From positions 65,454 through 129,453 of the forward strand of contig CAZEKF010000002.1 in NCBI GenBank assembly GCA_964512765.1: a stretch of DNA of 64,000 nt, read 5' to 3'. A model generated the notes under the pieces. It saw only the letters and a program-made list of their open reading frames with translations. It was not told where the DNA came from and did not search any database. The position numbers and the translations under genes were made by a program. Below, piece after piece: positions 26,074 through 35,506 of the stretch (its first letter is position 1; the number at the start of each line of letters is the position of its first letter). This stretch comes from GW2011-AR15 sp964512765. GTDB lineage: Archaea; Nanobdellota; Nanobdellia; Woesearchaeales; GW2011-AR15.

Positions 26074-28506
26074 CTATCCCAGAATCTTAGCAGCGTCAGC
26101 TACTTTATCTCCTTGGTTCATACGCATTAACCGTACGCCTTGAGTGTTTCTACTTATAACAGAAATAAATTTGCTGCTTGTTCTAATGACTTGGCCGTTT
26201 ACACTAATTAACATTAACTCGTCTTCGTCAGTAACAGATTTAATGACTACAACACCACCATTTCTTTCACTGGTTTTAATATTAATAACACCACTACCGC
26301 CCCGATTGATTAACCTGTAATCTTTTATTTGAGTACGTTTACCATAACCGTTTTCAGTGACTGTTAATAGAGTTTTATCTTCTTCAGCAACTACCATTCC
26401 AACTACTCTATCACCTTTTTTCTTTAACCTGATACCACGTACACCCATTGAATGTCTGCTGACTGGTCGAACATCTGTTTCATTAAACCGTACAGCCATT
26501 CCGTTTTTAGTAGCTAGTATCAATTGTTTAGTACCATCTGTTTTAACAACACTTATAACATCATCACCAGGTCTTAAATTAATTGCCCAGATACCGCCTT
26601 GTCTTGGTCTAGAGTAAGCTTTTAGTTTAGTTTTTTTAACTAACCCTTTAGCAGTTGCAAACACCAAATGTTCATTTTCACTAAATTCTTTAACAGGTAT
26701 AACTGCAGATATTTTTTCATCTTGTGCCAAGCCAACTAAATTAACAATAGCTTTACCTTTTGAATATCTGCCAACTTCAGGTATTCTATAAACTTTATTC
26801 CAATACACTTTACCTTTGTTTGTGAATGTTAACAAGTAAGAGTGTGTGTTTGCTATGAATAAATGTTCTAAGAAATCTTCTTCTTTAGTTTCTGCTCCTC
26901 TAACACCTTTCCCACCTCTATGCTGTTGTTTATACTCGTCTAGTGCCATTCTTTTAATATATCCGGAATGGCTAATAGTAATAACAACATCTTCTTCATC
27001 AATTAAATCTTCAATGTCAATGTCATCTTCATACTCAATTATCTCTGTTCTACGATCATCACCGTATTTTTCTATTAATTCTTCTTGTTCTTTGATAATA
27101 ATTTGTAATATCTTATTTTTATCAGATAATATACTTTCAAGCTCGTCAATTAAATCTAACAACTGTTTTTGTTCATCTTTAATTTTTTGCTGTTCTAATG
27201 CAGATAATCGTTGCAACCGCATGTCAAGGATTGCTTTAGCTTGTTCTTCGCTTAACTCATAACTTTCAATTAAATTAGATTTAGCTTCATCAGCAGATTT
27301 AGACTTTTTGATTAGTGCAATAACTTTGTCAATGTTTTGCAACGCAATAATTAACCCTTGTAAAATATGCGCACGTGCTTTTGCTTTTTTTAGGTTAAAT
27401 GTAGTTCTTTTGGTTATTATATCAACCCTGTGTTCAACATGATGTTCTAATAAACTCTTTATGTTCAAAGTTTTAGGAATATTATTTACTAATGCTAAGA
27501 ACCGTACACCGAAACTTGTCTGTAATCTTGTATGTTTATACAATTGGTTCATTACAATTTCAGGGTTAGAATCACGTTTTAATGTAATAACAACCCGCAT
27601 ACCGTCTCGATCAGATTCATCTCGTAACTCAGAAATGTCAGTTATTATTTTTTTTCTAACAAGATCAGCAATGCTTTGTAATAACAATGATTTATTTACC
27701 ATGTACGGTATTTCTCTAACTATCAAAGAAACTTTGTTTTTCTTTTCTTCAATTTCTATCTTTGCTCTGAGTTTCACACCGCCTTTACCTGTTGTATAAG
27801 CTTGCCTTGCACCTGTCTGGCCTAGTAATAATCCACCTGTTGGGAAATCTGGTCCAGTGATAACTTCTGTTAACTGGTTAATTGAGATTTCAGGGTTTTC
27901 AATGGTCATGATAATTGCACGGCATACTTCTTTTAAATTATGCGGTGGTATGTTAGTTGCCATGCCAACTGCAATACCTGATGAACCGTTTACTAGTAAA
28001 TTCGGTATTTTGCTTGGTAAAATAACAGGTTCTTGTAATGATCCGTCAAAATTATCTTGAAATGCAACTGTTTCTTTTTCAATGTCCTGAATTATGTCTG
28101 AAGATATCTTTTGCATTCTTGCTTCTGTATATCTCATAGCAGCTGCAGAATCACCGTCAATACTACCAAAATTACCTTGGCCCTGGACTAAAGGATATCT
28201 TAATGACCATTCCTGGCCCATTCTTACCAATGCATCATATACACTTGAATCACCATGTGGATGGTATTTACCTAAAGTTTCCCCTACTATTCTTGCACAT
28301 TTTTTAAAAGATTTACCAAATTCTAAGCCTAAATCACGCATTGCAAACAATATTCGTCTATGTACTGGTTTAAGTCCATCTCTTACATCTGGCAATGCCC
28401 TGGATACTATAACAGACATAGCATAATCTAGAAAATCTGACTTAAGCTCGTCTTCAATAACAGCAGGTATTATCCTCTCAGTCTCGTTAGTATTTTCTTC
28501 AGACAT
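26074..28506 (-). CDS. gyrA: DNA gyrase subunit A
   Basis: This 810-residue protein begins with the type IIA topoisomerase breakage domain: DYAMSVIVSRALPDVRDGLKPVHRRILFAM-class sequence, the YHPHGDSSVYDALVRM motif and active Tyr126 in RYTEARM. A long coiled coil (residues ~370-480) and a six-bladed C-terminal beta-pinwheel follow. The GyrA-box region reads QQHRGGKGVRG, which marks a true gyrase able to wrap DNA. Gyrase in archaea is of bacterial origin. gyrB is not adjacent within this window. A TATA-like element lies at about 28565-28580 on the minus strand, suggesting a near-leaderless message. Confidence 0.96.
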   Translation of the reverse strand: MSEENTNETERIIPAVIEDELKSDFLDYAMSVIVSRALPDVRDGLKPVHRRILFAMRDLGLEFGKSFKKCARIVGETLGKYHPHGDSSVYDALVRMGQEWSLRYPLVQGQGNFGSIDGDSAAAMRYTEARMQKISSDIIQDIEKETVAFQDNFDGSLQEPVILPSKIPNLLVNGSSGIAVGMATNIPPHNLKEVCRAIIMTIENPEISINQLTEVITGPDFPTGGLLLGQTGARQAYTTGKGGVKLRAKIEIEEKKNKVSLIVREIPYMVNKSLLLQSIADLVRKKIITDISELRDESDRDGMRVVITLKRDSNPEIVMNQLYKHTRLQTSFGVRFLALVNNIPKTLNIKSLLEHHVEHRVDIITKRTTFNLKKAKARAHILQGLIIALQNIDKVIALIKKSKSADEAKSNLIESYELSEEQAKAILDMRLQRLSALEQQKIKDEQKQLLDLIDELESILSDKNKILQIIIKEQEELIEKYGDDRRTEIIEYEDDIDIEDLIDEEDVVITISHSGYIKRMALDEYKQQHRGGKGVRGAETKEEDFLEHLFIANTHSYLLTFTNKGKVYWNKVYRIPEVGRYSKGKAIVNLVGLAQDEKISAVIPVKEFSENEHLVFATAKGLVKKTKLKAYSRPRQGGIWAINLRPGDDVISVVKTDGTKQLILATKNGMAVRFNETDVRPVSRHSMGVRGIRLKKKGDRVVGMVVAEEDKTLLTVTENGYGKRTQIKDYRLINRGGSGVINIKTSERNGGVVVIKSVTDEDELMLISVNGQVIRTSSKFISVISRNTQGVRLMRMNQGDKVADAAKILG

Positions 28507-28791
28507 TTTAATATTAAATTTAGCTTAGAAAAATAAGCTATTTCTCGTCTATAAAATATAATATTTAAGTATATATAAACCTTTTGGTGAAAAAGGTTTG
28601 TATGTCTGAAAAAGCTTGCTTATTCAATGTTTAAAAATATATCAGTAGAAATAAAGAAATTAATAAAAAAATTGTTTTATGGATTAAGATAAAGGCCGAA
28701 CATACCTGTTGATATGTCAATAGGTATTATTCCAATACAACTTATTTTATATGGCCATTGTAATTAATATTGAATACTAGTGTACACAAAC
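28507..28791. other. Intergenic region, no convincing gene
   Basis: A 285-base gap between two leftward genes. It holds the TATATATA-like gyrA promoter (28565-28580, minus strand) and a 9-bp hairpin AAACCTTTT / AAAAGGTTT at about 28578-28601. A 21-codon frame (28627-28692) has no supporting signal. Nothing else recognised. Confidence 0.5.
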
Positions 28792-29334
28792 TTATTTTCT
28801 TGTGTATATTGGTTCATGCCTTAGATGTAATCCTAAAGTAATATCATCCAAACGAATTTTTTCTTCGCCGTGCTCAATTAAGTTTTCGTAAAGAATCTCT
28901 CCATTTGTTCTAGCACCACGATATACAGTTATAGGTTTTGAAGGAACATTTACACTATATTGATTGAATTCTTCTAAACCAATACCTACCAAATTAAATC
29001 CGGGTATTGAATCATATTCTGATAAAGAAACCTCTCCAATAGCTTCACTGAGTGTAGTTGATGGTTGAAAAACTCTTCTTGTTACATCTATCTCTTCAGA
29101 ATCAATGTGTCTTGATGCAAGTTGTCTAATTCTATCAAGTCTATACAAGGGCGTATCTAAGGGCATATTCCCTAAATTCCAAGGGTCTAAGGGATTAACT
29201 TTTTCTTCAAAATCATGTGCCCTAACACCATTCCAATTAATTACTGGAATAATTATATATTCACTTGTTTCATGGTTAAAAAATGGTACTCTAATTTTAA
29301 AGGGCTTTCTTTGTTCTAGTTGTAATACATTCAT
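28792..29334 (-). CDS. Hypothetical soluble protein
   Basis: This 180-residue protein has a balanced, non-repetitive composition with no membrane segment or recognised motif. A good Shine-Dalgarno (GGTGATG, at about 29341-29347 on the minus strand) precedes the ATG. It is divergent from the Lrp-like gene and shares with it a 121-base promoter region. Function unknown. Confidence 0.6.
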   Translation of the reverse strand: MNVLQLEQRKPFKIRVPFFNHETSEYIIIPVINWNGVRAHDFEEKVNPLDPWNLGNMPLDTPLYRLDRIRQLASRHIDSEEIDVTRRVFQPSTTLSEAIGEVSLSEYDSIPGFNLVGIGLEEFNQYSVNVPSKPITVYRGARTNGEILYENLIEHGEEKIRLDDITLGLHLRHEPIYTRK

Positions 29335-29424
29335 TTTTCATCACCTTTGTTTTATTTGTTACAACTAAGAAGTAGTTTACAAATATATAAAATATTTCAT
29401 CAATTTTTTTAACAAATAGTAATA

Positions 29425-29438
29425 TTTATATATAAAAA
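29425..29438 (+). promoter_or_regulatory. TATA box of the Lrp-like gene
   Basis: TTTATATATAAAAA is centred about 25 bases before the ATG at 29456, the distance expected when transcription starts at or next to the initiation codon (leaderless message). Confidence 0.65.
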
Positions 29439-29455
29439 CTTTAATTTGTTAAGTA

Positions 29456-30454
29456 ATGAGCTTAATAAAACTGGATTTGAAAGATAAACGAATCTTGAAA
29501 GAATTATTTGTAAATGCACGAATGCCTTATTCTACTATAGGAAAAAAAGTAGGTTTAAGCAAAGAAGTTGTTCATTACAGAGTAAATCGATTGATGAAGA
29601 TTGGGCTTTTAACAGGATTCAATACAGTTTATGATGTTAAAAGATTCGGTTGGCAAATCTATTTTGCTTACCTTCAACTAAAAAACTTGGACAATAATAA
29701 AGAAAAATCAATAGTAAATATGTTAGTTAATCATCCTAATGTGGCACAGGTTGTAAAATGTATAGGGAATTTTGATTTTATCATAAAATTGTTTGTGAAA
29801 AATATTTCAGAATTAAACAAGATTATGAAAAATATTGAAAACGATATGGATATGAACTTAAAAGATTATGTAGTTGATGTTGTTGAAAATGAAGAACCTA
29901 TTCCTGCTGCTTATTTATACAGTCCTGTAGAAATGAAACATGAAGAGAAATCAATTAAAAAAATAACTGAAGAGATTAAAATTGACCAAATAGACATTAA
30001 GTTAATGGAACAATTAGCTAAAAAATCTAGAAAATCTCTTTCTGACATTGCAAAAGATCTTAATGAACCAAGAGAAAAATTAAAATATCATTTAAAAAAA
30101 TTAGAAAGATCTCAGATTATATATAAGTACAGGCCTGATAATTGGGTTGGAAGCAAATCTCTAGGTTACAGCTGGTATTTTGTATTATTAAGGCTAAAAT
30201 TACTAAGCAATGAGATAAAAAATACGCTTGTATCTTATATTTCAAACCTTCAATTTGTTACCTATTACTATGAACTAACAGGCAGACATGATTTTGGCTT
30301 TGAAATAAGAATGAAAACAGGCGATGAACTCAATGAAGTCCTGATGGAAATCAGAAAAATATTAGGTGAAAACTTGAAAAGACATGATCTATCTTTAGTT
30401 CTAAAAGAACCTAAGTATACATACTTCCCAGAATGTCTTAAACAAAACATTTAA
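29456..30454 (+). CDS. Tandem Lrp/AsnC-family regulator (two HTH-RAM units)
   Basis: This 332-residue protein is a fused pair of Lrp-like units. The first has an AsnC-type HTH (DKRILKELFVNARMPYSTIGKKVGLS) and a ferredoxin-like effector region (VAQVVKCIGNFDFIIKLFV). The second HTH is DIKLMEQLAKKSRKSLSDIAKDL followed by YYYELTGRHDFGFEIRM. Single Lrp proteins are about 150 residues, so this is a natural duplication and should act as a pseudo-tetramer or bind extended sites. It precedes a PadR regulator and the ABC export genes but has its own TATA box. Confidence 0.88.
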   Translation: MSLIKLDLKDKRILKELFVNARMPYSTIGKKVGLSKEVVHYRVNRLMKIGLLTGFNTVYDVKRFGWQIYFAYLQLKNLDNNKEKSIVNMLVNHPNVAQVVKCIGNFDFIIKLFVKNISELNKIMKNIENDMDMNLKDYVVDVVENEEPIPAAYLYSPVEMKHEEKSIKKITEEIKIDQIDIKLMEQLAKKSRKSLSDIAKDLNEPREKLKYHLKKLERSQIIYKYRPDNWVGSKSLGYSWYFVLLRLKLLSNEIKNTLVSYISNLQFVTYYYELTGRHDFGFEIRMKTGDELNEVLMEIRKILGENLKRHDLSLVLKEPKYTYFPECLKQNI

Positions 30455-30473
30455 ATACTTCTATCGGAACCAA

Positions 30474-30491
30474 CATATCGTTAGCGATATG
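30474..30491 (+). promoter_or_regulatory. Palindromic operator over the padR start
   Basis: CATATCG-TTAG-CGATATG is a perfect 7-bp inverted repeat whose right arm contains the padR ATG (30489). A TATA-like TTTAAATA lies about 20 bases upstream (30450-30457). Position over the transcription and translation start suits autorepression by the PadR protein and so of the exporter operon. Inferred from sequence. Confidence 0.6.
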
Positions 30492-30983
30492 ATACGAGGC
30501 CATTTAAAATTATTAGTATTGAAGTTTCTTAATAAAAAACCTATGTCAGGTTATACTTTAATGGACAATATTGAAGAAATGACAGGATCAAGACCTAGCC
30601 CAGGTTCTATTTATCCTTTATTAGATAATCTATCAAATGAAAAACTTGTCAGTGTTAAGAAAGAAGGTAAAACTAAGATCTATTCACTAACAAAAAAAGG
30701 TAACTTAAAAGTACAACAATTAAAAAAGAAAAAAAAAGAAATTGTTGACAAAGTATCAGGTTTAATGCAAATACTTGGCAATGTATGTGACAAACACGAA
30801 TCAAAATTTTTCATGCAAATGTTTGAGCATATGAAAACTGGAAAAATACCGTTTGTTCATTTAGAACCTGAAATAACTGAGTTAAGAAACATAATTGCTG
30901 AGAAAGCTAGCAAAAAGAATATAAACACGAAAAAAACAAAACAAATATTAAAAAAAGCTGCAAAGCAAATCAAGGAAATGTAA
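30489..30983 (+). CDS. PadR-family transcriptional regulator
   Basis: This 164-residue protein has the PadR winged helix: LLVLKFLNKKPMSGYTLMDNIEE, SRPSPGSIYPLLDNLSNEKLV and KTKIYSLTKKGNLKVQ, followed by a long Lys-rich helical tail for dimerisation. PadR proteins commonly repress neighbouring transport genes. Here the ABC ATPase follows after two bases, and a perfect palindrome overlaps this gene's own start, pointing to control of the exporter operon. Confidence 0.92.
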   Translation: MIRGHLKLLVLKFLNKKPMSGYTLMDNIEEMTGSRPSPGSIYPLLDNLSNEKLVSVKKEGKTKIYSLTKKGNLKVQQLKKKKKEIVDKVSGLMQILGNVCDKHESKFFMQMFEHMKTGKIPFVHLEPEITELRNIIAEKASKKNINTKKTKQILKKAAKQIKEM

Positions 30984-30985
30984 AC

Positions 30986-31678
30986 ATGAAAAAAAAGACA
31001 ATTATCAAACTTAACAATGTCTGGAAAACTTACAAAATGGGCGAAGTAGAAGTACATGCACTTAGAGGATTAGATTTAGAAGTTAAAGAAGGTGAATTTT
31101 TAGCTATCCAAGGAGCCTCTGGATCAGGAAAATCAACAGCAATGAACTTAATTGGATGTTTAGACATTCCAAGTAAAGGTAAGATACATTTAGATGGTCA
31201 GGACATATCACAATTAGAAGAATCTGATTTAGCGCAAATCCGTGGTAGAAGAATAGGTTTTGTGTTTCAACAGTTTAATCTAATAAATACATTATCAGCT
31301 ATTGAAAATGTTACATTGCCAATGATATTTCAAAATATACCACAAGAACTTAGAAGAAAGACAGCTATTGATTTGTTGTCAAAAGTAGGTTTGAAAGAAA
31401 GATTAGATCATAAACCAACAGAATTATCAGGTGGACAGCAGCAAAGAGTTGCAATAGCACGATCTTTAGCAGTTGACCCAGATGTCATATTAGCAGACGA
31501 ACCAACAGGTAATTTGGATACTAAGACAGGCGCGACTGTCATGGATTTTTTAAAAACATTGCATAAAGAAGGTAAAACAATTGTAATGGTTACACATGAT
31601 AATAATTTAAGTCGGAGAGCTGAACGAACTGAATACTTACAAGATGGAAAAATTATTAAACACAAAAGAGAGAGGTAA
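30986..31678 (+). CDS. ABC transporter ATPase, MacB/LolD type
   Basis: This 230-residue ATPase has Walker A GASGSGKST (residues 43-51), Q-loop FVFQQFNLI, signature LSGGQQQRVAIARSL, Walker B VILADEPTGNLD and switch His in MVTHDNN. It powers the two FtsX/MacB-fold permeases downstream in the same operon. Such ABC systems are mechanotransmitters or exporters acting on extracytoplasmic substrates rather than classic channels. Confidence 0.95.
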   Translation: MKKKTIIKLNNVWKTYKMGEVEVHALRGLDLEVKEGEFLAIQGASGSGKSTAMNLIGCLDIPSKGKIHLDGQDISQLEESDLAQIRGRRIGFVFQQFNLINTLSAIENVTLPMIFQNIPQELRRKTAIDLLSKVGLKERLDHKPTELSGGQQQRVAIARSLAVDPDVILADEPTGNLDTKTGATVMDFLKTLHKEGKTIVMVTHDNNLSRRAERTEYLQDGKIIKHKRER

Positions 31679-31687
31679 TGATTAAAG

Positions 31688-32974
31688 ATGAAATATAAAA
31701 TAATAATAATGGGTTTTTTACTCGTAATAATGTCAATGTTTACACTTGCACTAGATATTGAAGCGCCAGCTATTAATGTTACATTAATGAACCAGGACCC
31801 TGATCCTGTTAACCCTGGAAATTATGTTGATGTAAGGTTTAAAATTAATAACGACGGTGCAAACGCTGTTGCTGAAAATTTTCAAGTGAAAATTGAGCCT
31901 GTTTATCCGTTTTCTTTAGACTCTAATGAAAAAGCACTAAGAGACATAGGTGATCTACCTGCGTTAGGAGATTATGGAAATCTAATTGTAGTTAAATATA
32001 AACTAAGGGTTGCTGAAGACGCAGTTGAAGGTACTAATAAGATTAAACTAAAATACAAATATAACAACTTACCGTGGATGACTGAAGAGTTTGATTTAGA
32101 CGTCCAGACAGTTGACGCAAATCTAGCAATTGTTATGGTAGAAACATTTCCAGAAAGAGTTCAACCAGGAGATGAAGCTGTTCTGAAAATTAAAGTTAAA
32201 AACATGGCAGATTCTACTATGAAAGATATTACTTTGAAATTAGATCTTACGTTTTCAGACTTGGTCGGAGATGCGACTGCCACTACTGCAGCTGATTCAA
32301 TTACAGCATTTAACACATTACCGTTTGCACCGTTAGGAAGTGCAACTGAACAAAAAATTTATATGCTTGAACCTGGTGAAGAAAACATATTTTCATACAA
32401 TTTAATAGCATACTCAGATGCAGAGTCTGGTGTGTATAAAATTCCAATTGAACTAACCTATTATGACGAGTTAGAAACTAGTTATCTGAAAGAAGACATT
32501 GTTGGTGTTATTGTAGGTACTAAACCAGACATGAGCGTTGTTTTAGACGAAACTGAGTTGTATGTTGGTAAACAGTCAGGAACAGTCACAATAAGATTCA
32601 TTAACAAAGGTTTTTCAGACGTTAAATTTTTAGATGTTAAACTTGAAGATAATGGTGAGTATGACGTAATATCTGCTAATGAAGTTTACGTTGGTAATGT
32701 TGACAGCGATGACTATGAAACCGCTGACTTTAACATATATCTGAAAAACGGTGCAACAAAAAAAGAAAAAACAATCACTTTGCCGTTAAAAGTTGAATAT
32801 AGAGATGCTAATAATAACTTGTACAGTGAAACCCATAACCTTGAACTTGATGTGTTAAAACCTGAGAAGTTAGGGATAAAACAAAGTTCAGGTGGCGGGT
32901 TTATCTTTGTTATTTTGCTAATAATCGGCGGAGTAATATATTATAGAAGAAGAAAGAAGAAATCTAAAAAATAA
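31688..32974 (+). CDS. COG1361-like surface protein, C-terminally anchored
   Basis: This 428-residue protein has a Sec signal (IIIMGFLLVIMSMFTLALD), three or so CARDB/NEW3-like beta domains (e.g. QPGDEAVLKIKVKNMADSTMKDITLKL) and a C-terminal membrane helix (GGFIFVILLIIGGVIYY) followed by a basic tail. This S-layer-like family is often found beside MacB-type ABC genes in archaea. Located between ATPase and permeases, it is probably the extracellular partner of the transporter. Confidence 0.82.
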   Translation: MKYKIIIMGFLLVIMSMFTLALDIEAPAINVTLMNQDPDPVNPGNYVDVRFKINNDGANAVAENFQVKIEPVYPFSLDSNEKALRDIGDLPALGDYGNLIVVKYKLRVAEDAVEGTNKIKLKYKYNNLPWMTEEFDLDVQTVDANLAIVMVETFPERVQPGDEAVLKIKVKNMADSTMKDITLKLDLTFSDLVGDATATTAADSITAFNTLPFAPLGSATEQKIYMLEPGEENIFSYNLIAYSDAESGVYKIPIELTYYDELETSYLKEDIVGVIVGTKPDMSVVLDETELYVGKQSGTVTIRFINKGFSDVKFLDVKLEDNGEYDVISANEVYVGNVDSDDYETADFNIYLKNGATKKEKTITLPLKVEYRDANNNLYSETHNLELDVLKPEKLGIKQSSGGGFIFVILLIIGGVIYYRRRKKKSKK

Positions 32975-32986
32975 TTTTTTTTTAGA

Positions 32987-34204
32987 ATGTTAAAAGACAA
33001 TTTCTTAATATCATTCAAGAACTTAAGACAGCGTAAGTTACGTAGTTGGCTGACTATGATAGGTATTTTCATAGGAATTGCAGCAGTTGTTTCTTTAATT
33101 GGGTTAGGTGAAGGGTTACGTGCAGGTATCATGTCACAGTTTGATTTTCTTGGCACAGATATATTAACTGTTCAAGCTTCTGGTCTTGCATTCGGACCTC
33201 CTGGTACGGGTGTAATTACTCCGTTGAGCGATGATCTGGTTGATAAAATAAGTAAAGTAAACGGTGTTGAGACAGCGTATAACAGATACCTTGAATCTTC
33301 AACTGTTAAGTTTAATGATAAACAAATAATAGGCATGATAGCGTCTGTCCCAATAGGAGATAATCGTAAAACCTTTGAAGAGATGCTTAATGTAGAAGCT
33401 GAAGAAGGTAGGTTGTTAAAAGATACAGATAACAAACGTGTTTTAGTTGGTAGTTCTTATACTAGCGACGCAACGTTTGGAAGAGTAATCAAACCAAGTG
33501 ACAGGATTGAACTGAACGGAGTTAGTTTTGAAGTTGTAGGCATAATGGAAAAAAAAGGGAATTTCATGCTTGACGGTGCTTTTATAATAAATGAGAATGT
33601 TTTATTAGACGTGTTTGGTGACGATGATGTAGTTGATATTATAGCTGTTAAAATTAGAGATGAAAAACAAATTGACCAGGTTAAAGAAAATATTGAGAAA
33701 CTGTTAAGAAAAGAACGAGATGTTAAAAAAGGCGAAGAAAATTTTCAAGTTGAAAGCGCACAGAATCTTATAAACACCCTAAACAGTACACTGGCTGCTG
33801 TTAATATTTTCGTGGTTATTATTGCAAGTATTTCTTTGCTAGTCGGCGGAATAGGTATCATGAATACAATGTACACATCTGTATTAGAAAGAACAAAAGA
33901 AATTGGTATTATGAAAGCAATTGGTGCTAGAAACTCAAGAATATTCAAATTATTTTTTATTGAATCAGGATTTTTAGGCATGGTGGGAGGTATTATTGGA
34001 GTTATACTAGGACTAATATTTGCGTACGGGTCTGCGTTTTTAGGCAGGCTTGCGTTAGGCGTTGATTTAATTCAAGCCAGAGTACCGTTGTTTTGGATAA
34101 TATTTGCATTGTTATTATCATTCGGATTAGGTACATTGTTTGGTGTGATACCTGCAATAAATGCATCAAAACTACAGCCAGTAGATGCCTTGAGGTCAAA
34201 ATGA
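32987..34204 (+). CDS. MacB/FtsX-like ABC permease 1
   Basis: This 405-residue permease has the MacB layout: N-terminal helix (LRQRKLRSWLTMIGIFIGIAAVVSLI), a large periplasm-equivalent domain, then three C-terminal helices with NTMYTSVLERTKEIGIMKAIGA as the ATPase-coupling motif and a final VIPAINASKLQPVDALRSK. It is paired with a paralogue immediately downstream, so the transporter may be a heterodimer. Confidence 0.93.
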   Translation: MLKDNFLISFKNLRQRKLRSWLTMIGIFIGIAAVVSLIGLGEGLRAGIMSQFDFLGTDILTVQASGLAFGPPGTGVITPLSDDLVDKISKVNGVETAYNRYLESSTVKFNDKQIIGMIASVPIGDNRKTFEEMLNVEAEEGRLLKDTDNKRVLVGSSYTSDATFGRVIKPSDRIELNGVSFEVVGIMEKKGNFMLDGAFIINENVLLDVFGDDDVVDIIAVKIRDEKQIDQVKENIEKLLRKERDVKKGEENFQVESAQNLINTLNSTLAAVNIFVVIIASISLLVGGIGIMNTMYTSVLERTKEIGIMKAIGARNSRIFKLFFIESGFLGMVGGIIGVILGLIFAYGSAFLGRLALGVDLIQARVPLFWIIFALLLSFGLGTLFGVIPAINASKLQPVDALRSK

Positions 34205-34223
34205 AAATTTTAACAAATTTTCA
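34202..34223 (+). repeat. Intergenic hairpin between the two permease genes
   Basis: TGAAAATTT-TAAC-AAATTTTCA forms a 9-bp hairpin directly after the first permease stop, 33 bases before the second permease. It could be an RNA-processing or attenuation structure setting the ratio of the two subunits. Pairing is visible; the role is inferred. Confidence 0.4.
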
Positions 34224-34255
34224 AAGTTCATTCGCACAGAGGTGCTCATAAACAA

Positions 34256-35467
34256 ATGAAACTTGAAGAATTAAAGTATTCAGTAAAAAACCTTGTACAG
34301 AGAAAAACAAGATCTTTCCTAACAATATTATCAATTTTAATAGGCATTACTGCAATATTTACTTTGATAAGCTTTGGTGCAGGCATACGTTATTACATGG
34401 ACGTGTTAGCTGAAGAAGCAGGCGCAGATAAATTATTTATTCAGTCTAAAGGTGTTGGCGCACCGGGTACTGATGAAAATTTCTTTATTTCTAAGGACGA
34501 CGTTGATTTTGTTGAGAAAATCAAAGGTGTTAATGAAATAGCAGGTTTGTACATGAAAGTTGTTGAAGTGAAGTTTAAAAAAGAAATTAAGTATGTTTTT
34601 GGTATGGGTTATGATTATAAAGATTTTGATCTAGTTTTTGAAGGGTTTGGCGCAGATATTGAAACAGGTCGTAAGTTAAAAGGTGGTGATTTAAACAAAG
34701 CCTTGTTAGGTTATAACTATCAATTTCCTGAAAAGATTTTCAAACGTGGCTTGGAGTTAGGAGATAAGATTGAAATCAATGAAGTTCTTTTTGAAATTGT
34801 TGGTTTTGTTGAAGAAATAGGTAATCCTGGAGATGATTCAAATGTTTACTTGACAGAAGAAGCTTTTGTAACGTTATTTCCAACGACACTCGATGAATAT
34901 GGTTTTGTAATGTTAAGCTCAGATAAATCAATAGATCCTGAAGATCTTGCTGATAAAATTGAAGAAAAGCTAAGGAAACATAAAGGCCAGAAAGAAGGTG
35001 AAGAAGATTTTACAGTGCAATCATTTGCAGATTTAATGGAAATGTTTGGAACGTTTATTAGTGTTATAAACGGAATTTTAATCTTAATTGCATTGATATC
35101 TGTAATTGTTGCATCCGTTAATATAATGAATACAATGTACACTTCTGTTCTTGAAAGAACAAGAGAAATAGGCATCATGAAAGCCATTGGAGCTCGAAAC
35201 AGTAATATTAGAACTATATTTATTTTTGAGTCTGGTTTATTAGGAATTGTAGGCGGCATACTAGGTGAATTGCTTGGTTATGGAATTTCTTCAGCTGGAG
35301 GGTATGCGGCTAAGATGGCAGGTTTTTCAAGTTTACAACCTTATTTCTCGCCTTACTTGATAGTTGGTTGTTTAATCTTTTCGTTCTTAGTAGGTGCATT
35401 TTCTGGGTTGTTTCCGGCTATACAAGCTTCAAAGTTGAAGCCTGTGGATGCTCTTAGGTATGAATAA
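34256..35467 (+). CDS. MacB/FtsX-like ABC permease 2
   Basis: This 403-residue protein is a paralogue of permease 1 with the same architecture: VQRKTRSFLTILSILIGITAIFTLISF, a shorter ectodomain, NTMYTSVLERTREIGIMKAIGARN and FPAIQASKLKPVDALRYE. The coupling helix is almost identical between the two while the ectodomains differ, as expected of subunits sharing one ATPase but contacting different partners. Confidence 0.93.
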   Translation: MKLEELKYSVKNLVQRKTRSFLTILSILIGITAIFTLISFGAGIRYYMDVLAEEAGADKLFIQSKGVGAPGTDENFFISKDDVDFVEKIKGVNEIAGLYMKVVEVKFKKEIKYVFGMGYDYKDFDLVFEGFGADIETGRKLKGGDLNKALLGYNYQFPEKIFKRGLELGDKIEINEVLFEIVGFVEEIGNPGDDSNVYLTEEAFVTLFPTTLDEYGFVMLSSDKSIDPEDLADKIEEKLRKHKGQKEGEEDFTVQSFADLMEMFGTFISVINGILILIALISVIVASVNIMNTMYTSVLERTREIGIMKAIGARNSNIRTIFIFESGLLGIVGGILGELLGYGISSAGGYAAKMAGFSSLQPYFSPYLIVGCLIFSFLVGAFSGLFPAIQASKLKPVDALRYE

Positions 35468-35506
35468 ATAACAATTAGAAAAATATATTAATTCAATAAT
35501 TAGAGA

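Noticed and set aside
26357..28426. Several plus-strand ORFs of 60-140 codons opposite gyrA
   Set aside because: The gyrA reading frame has unmistakable motifs along its full length; the opposing frames show no domain, start signal or operon context.
28627..28692. A 21-codon ORF (MFKNISVEIKKLIKKLFYGLR-like start) in the intergenic region
   Set aside because: Too short, no Shine-Dalgarno or TATA at a suitable distance, and such A/T-rich micro-frames are expected by chance.
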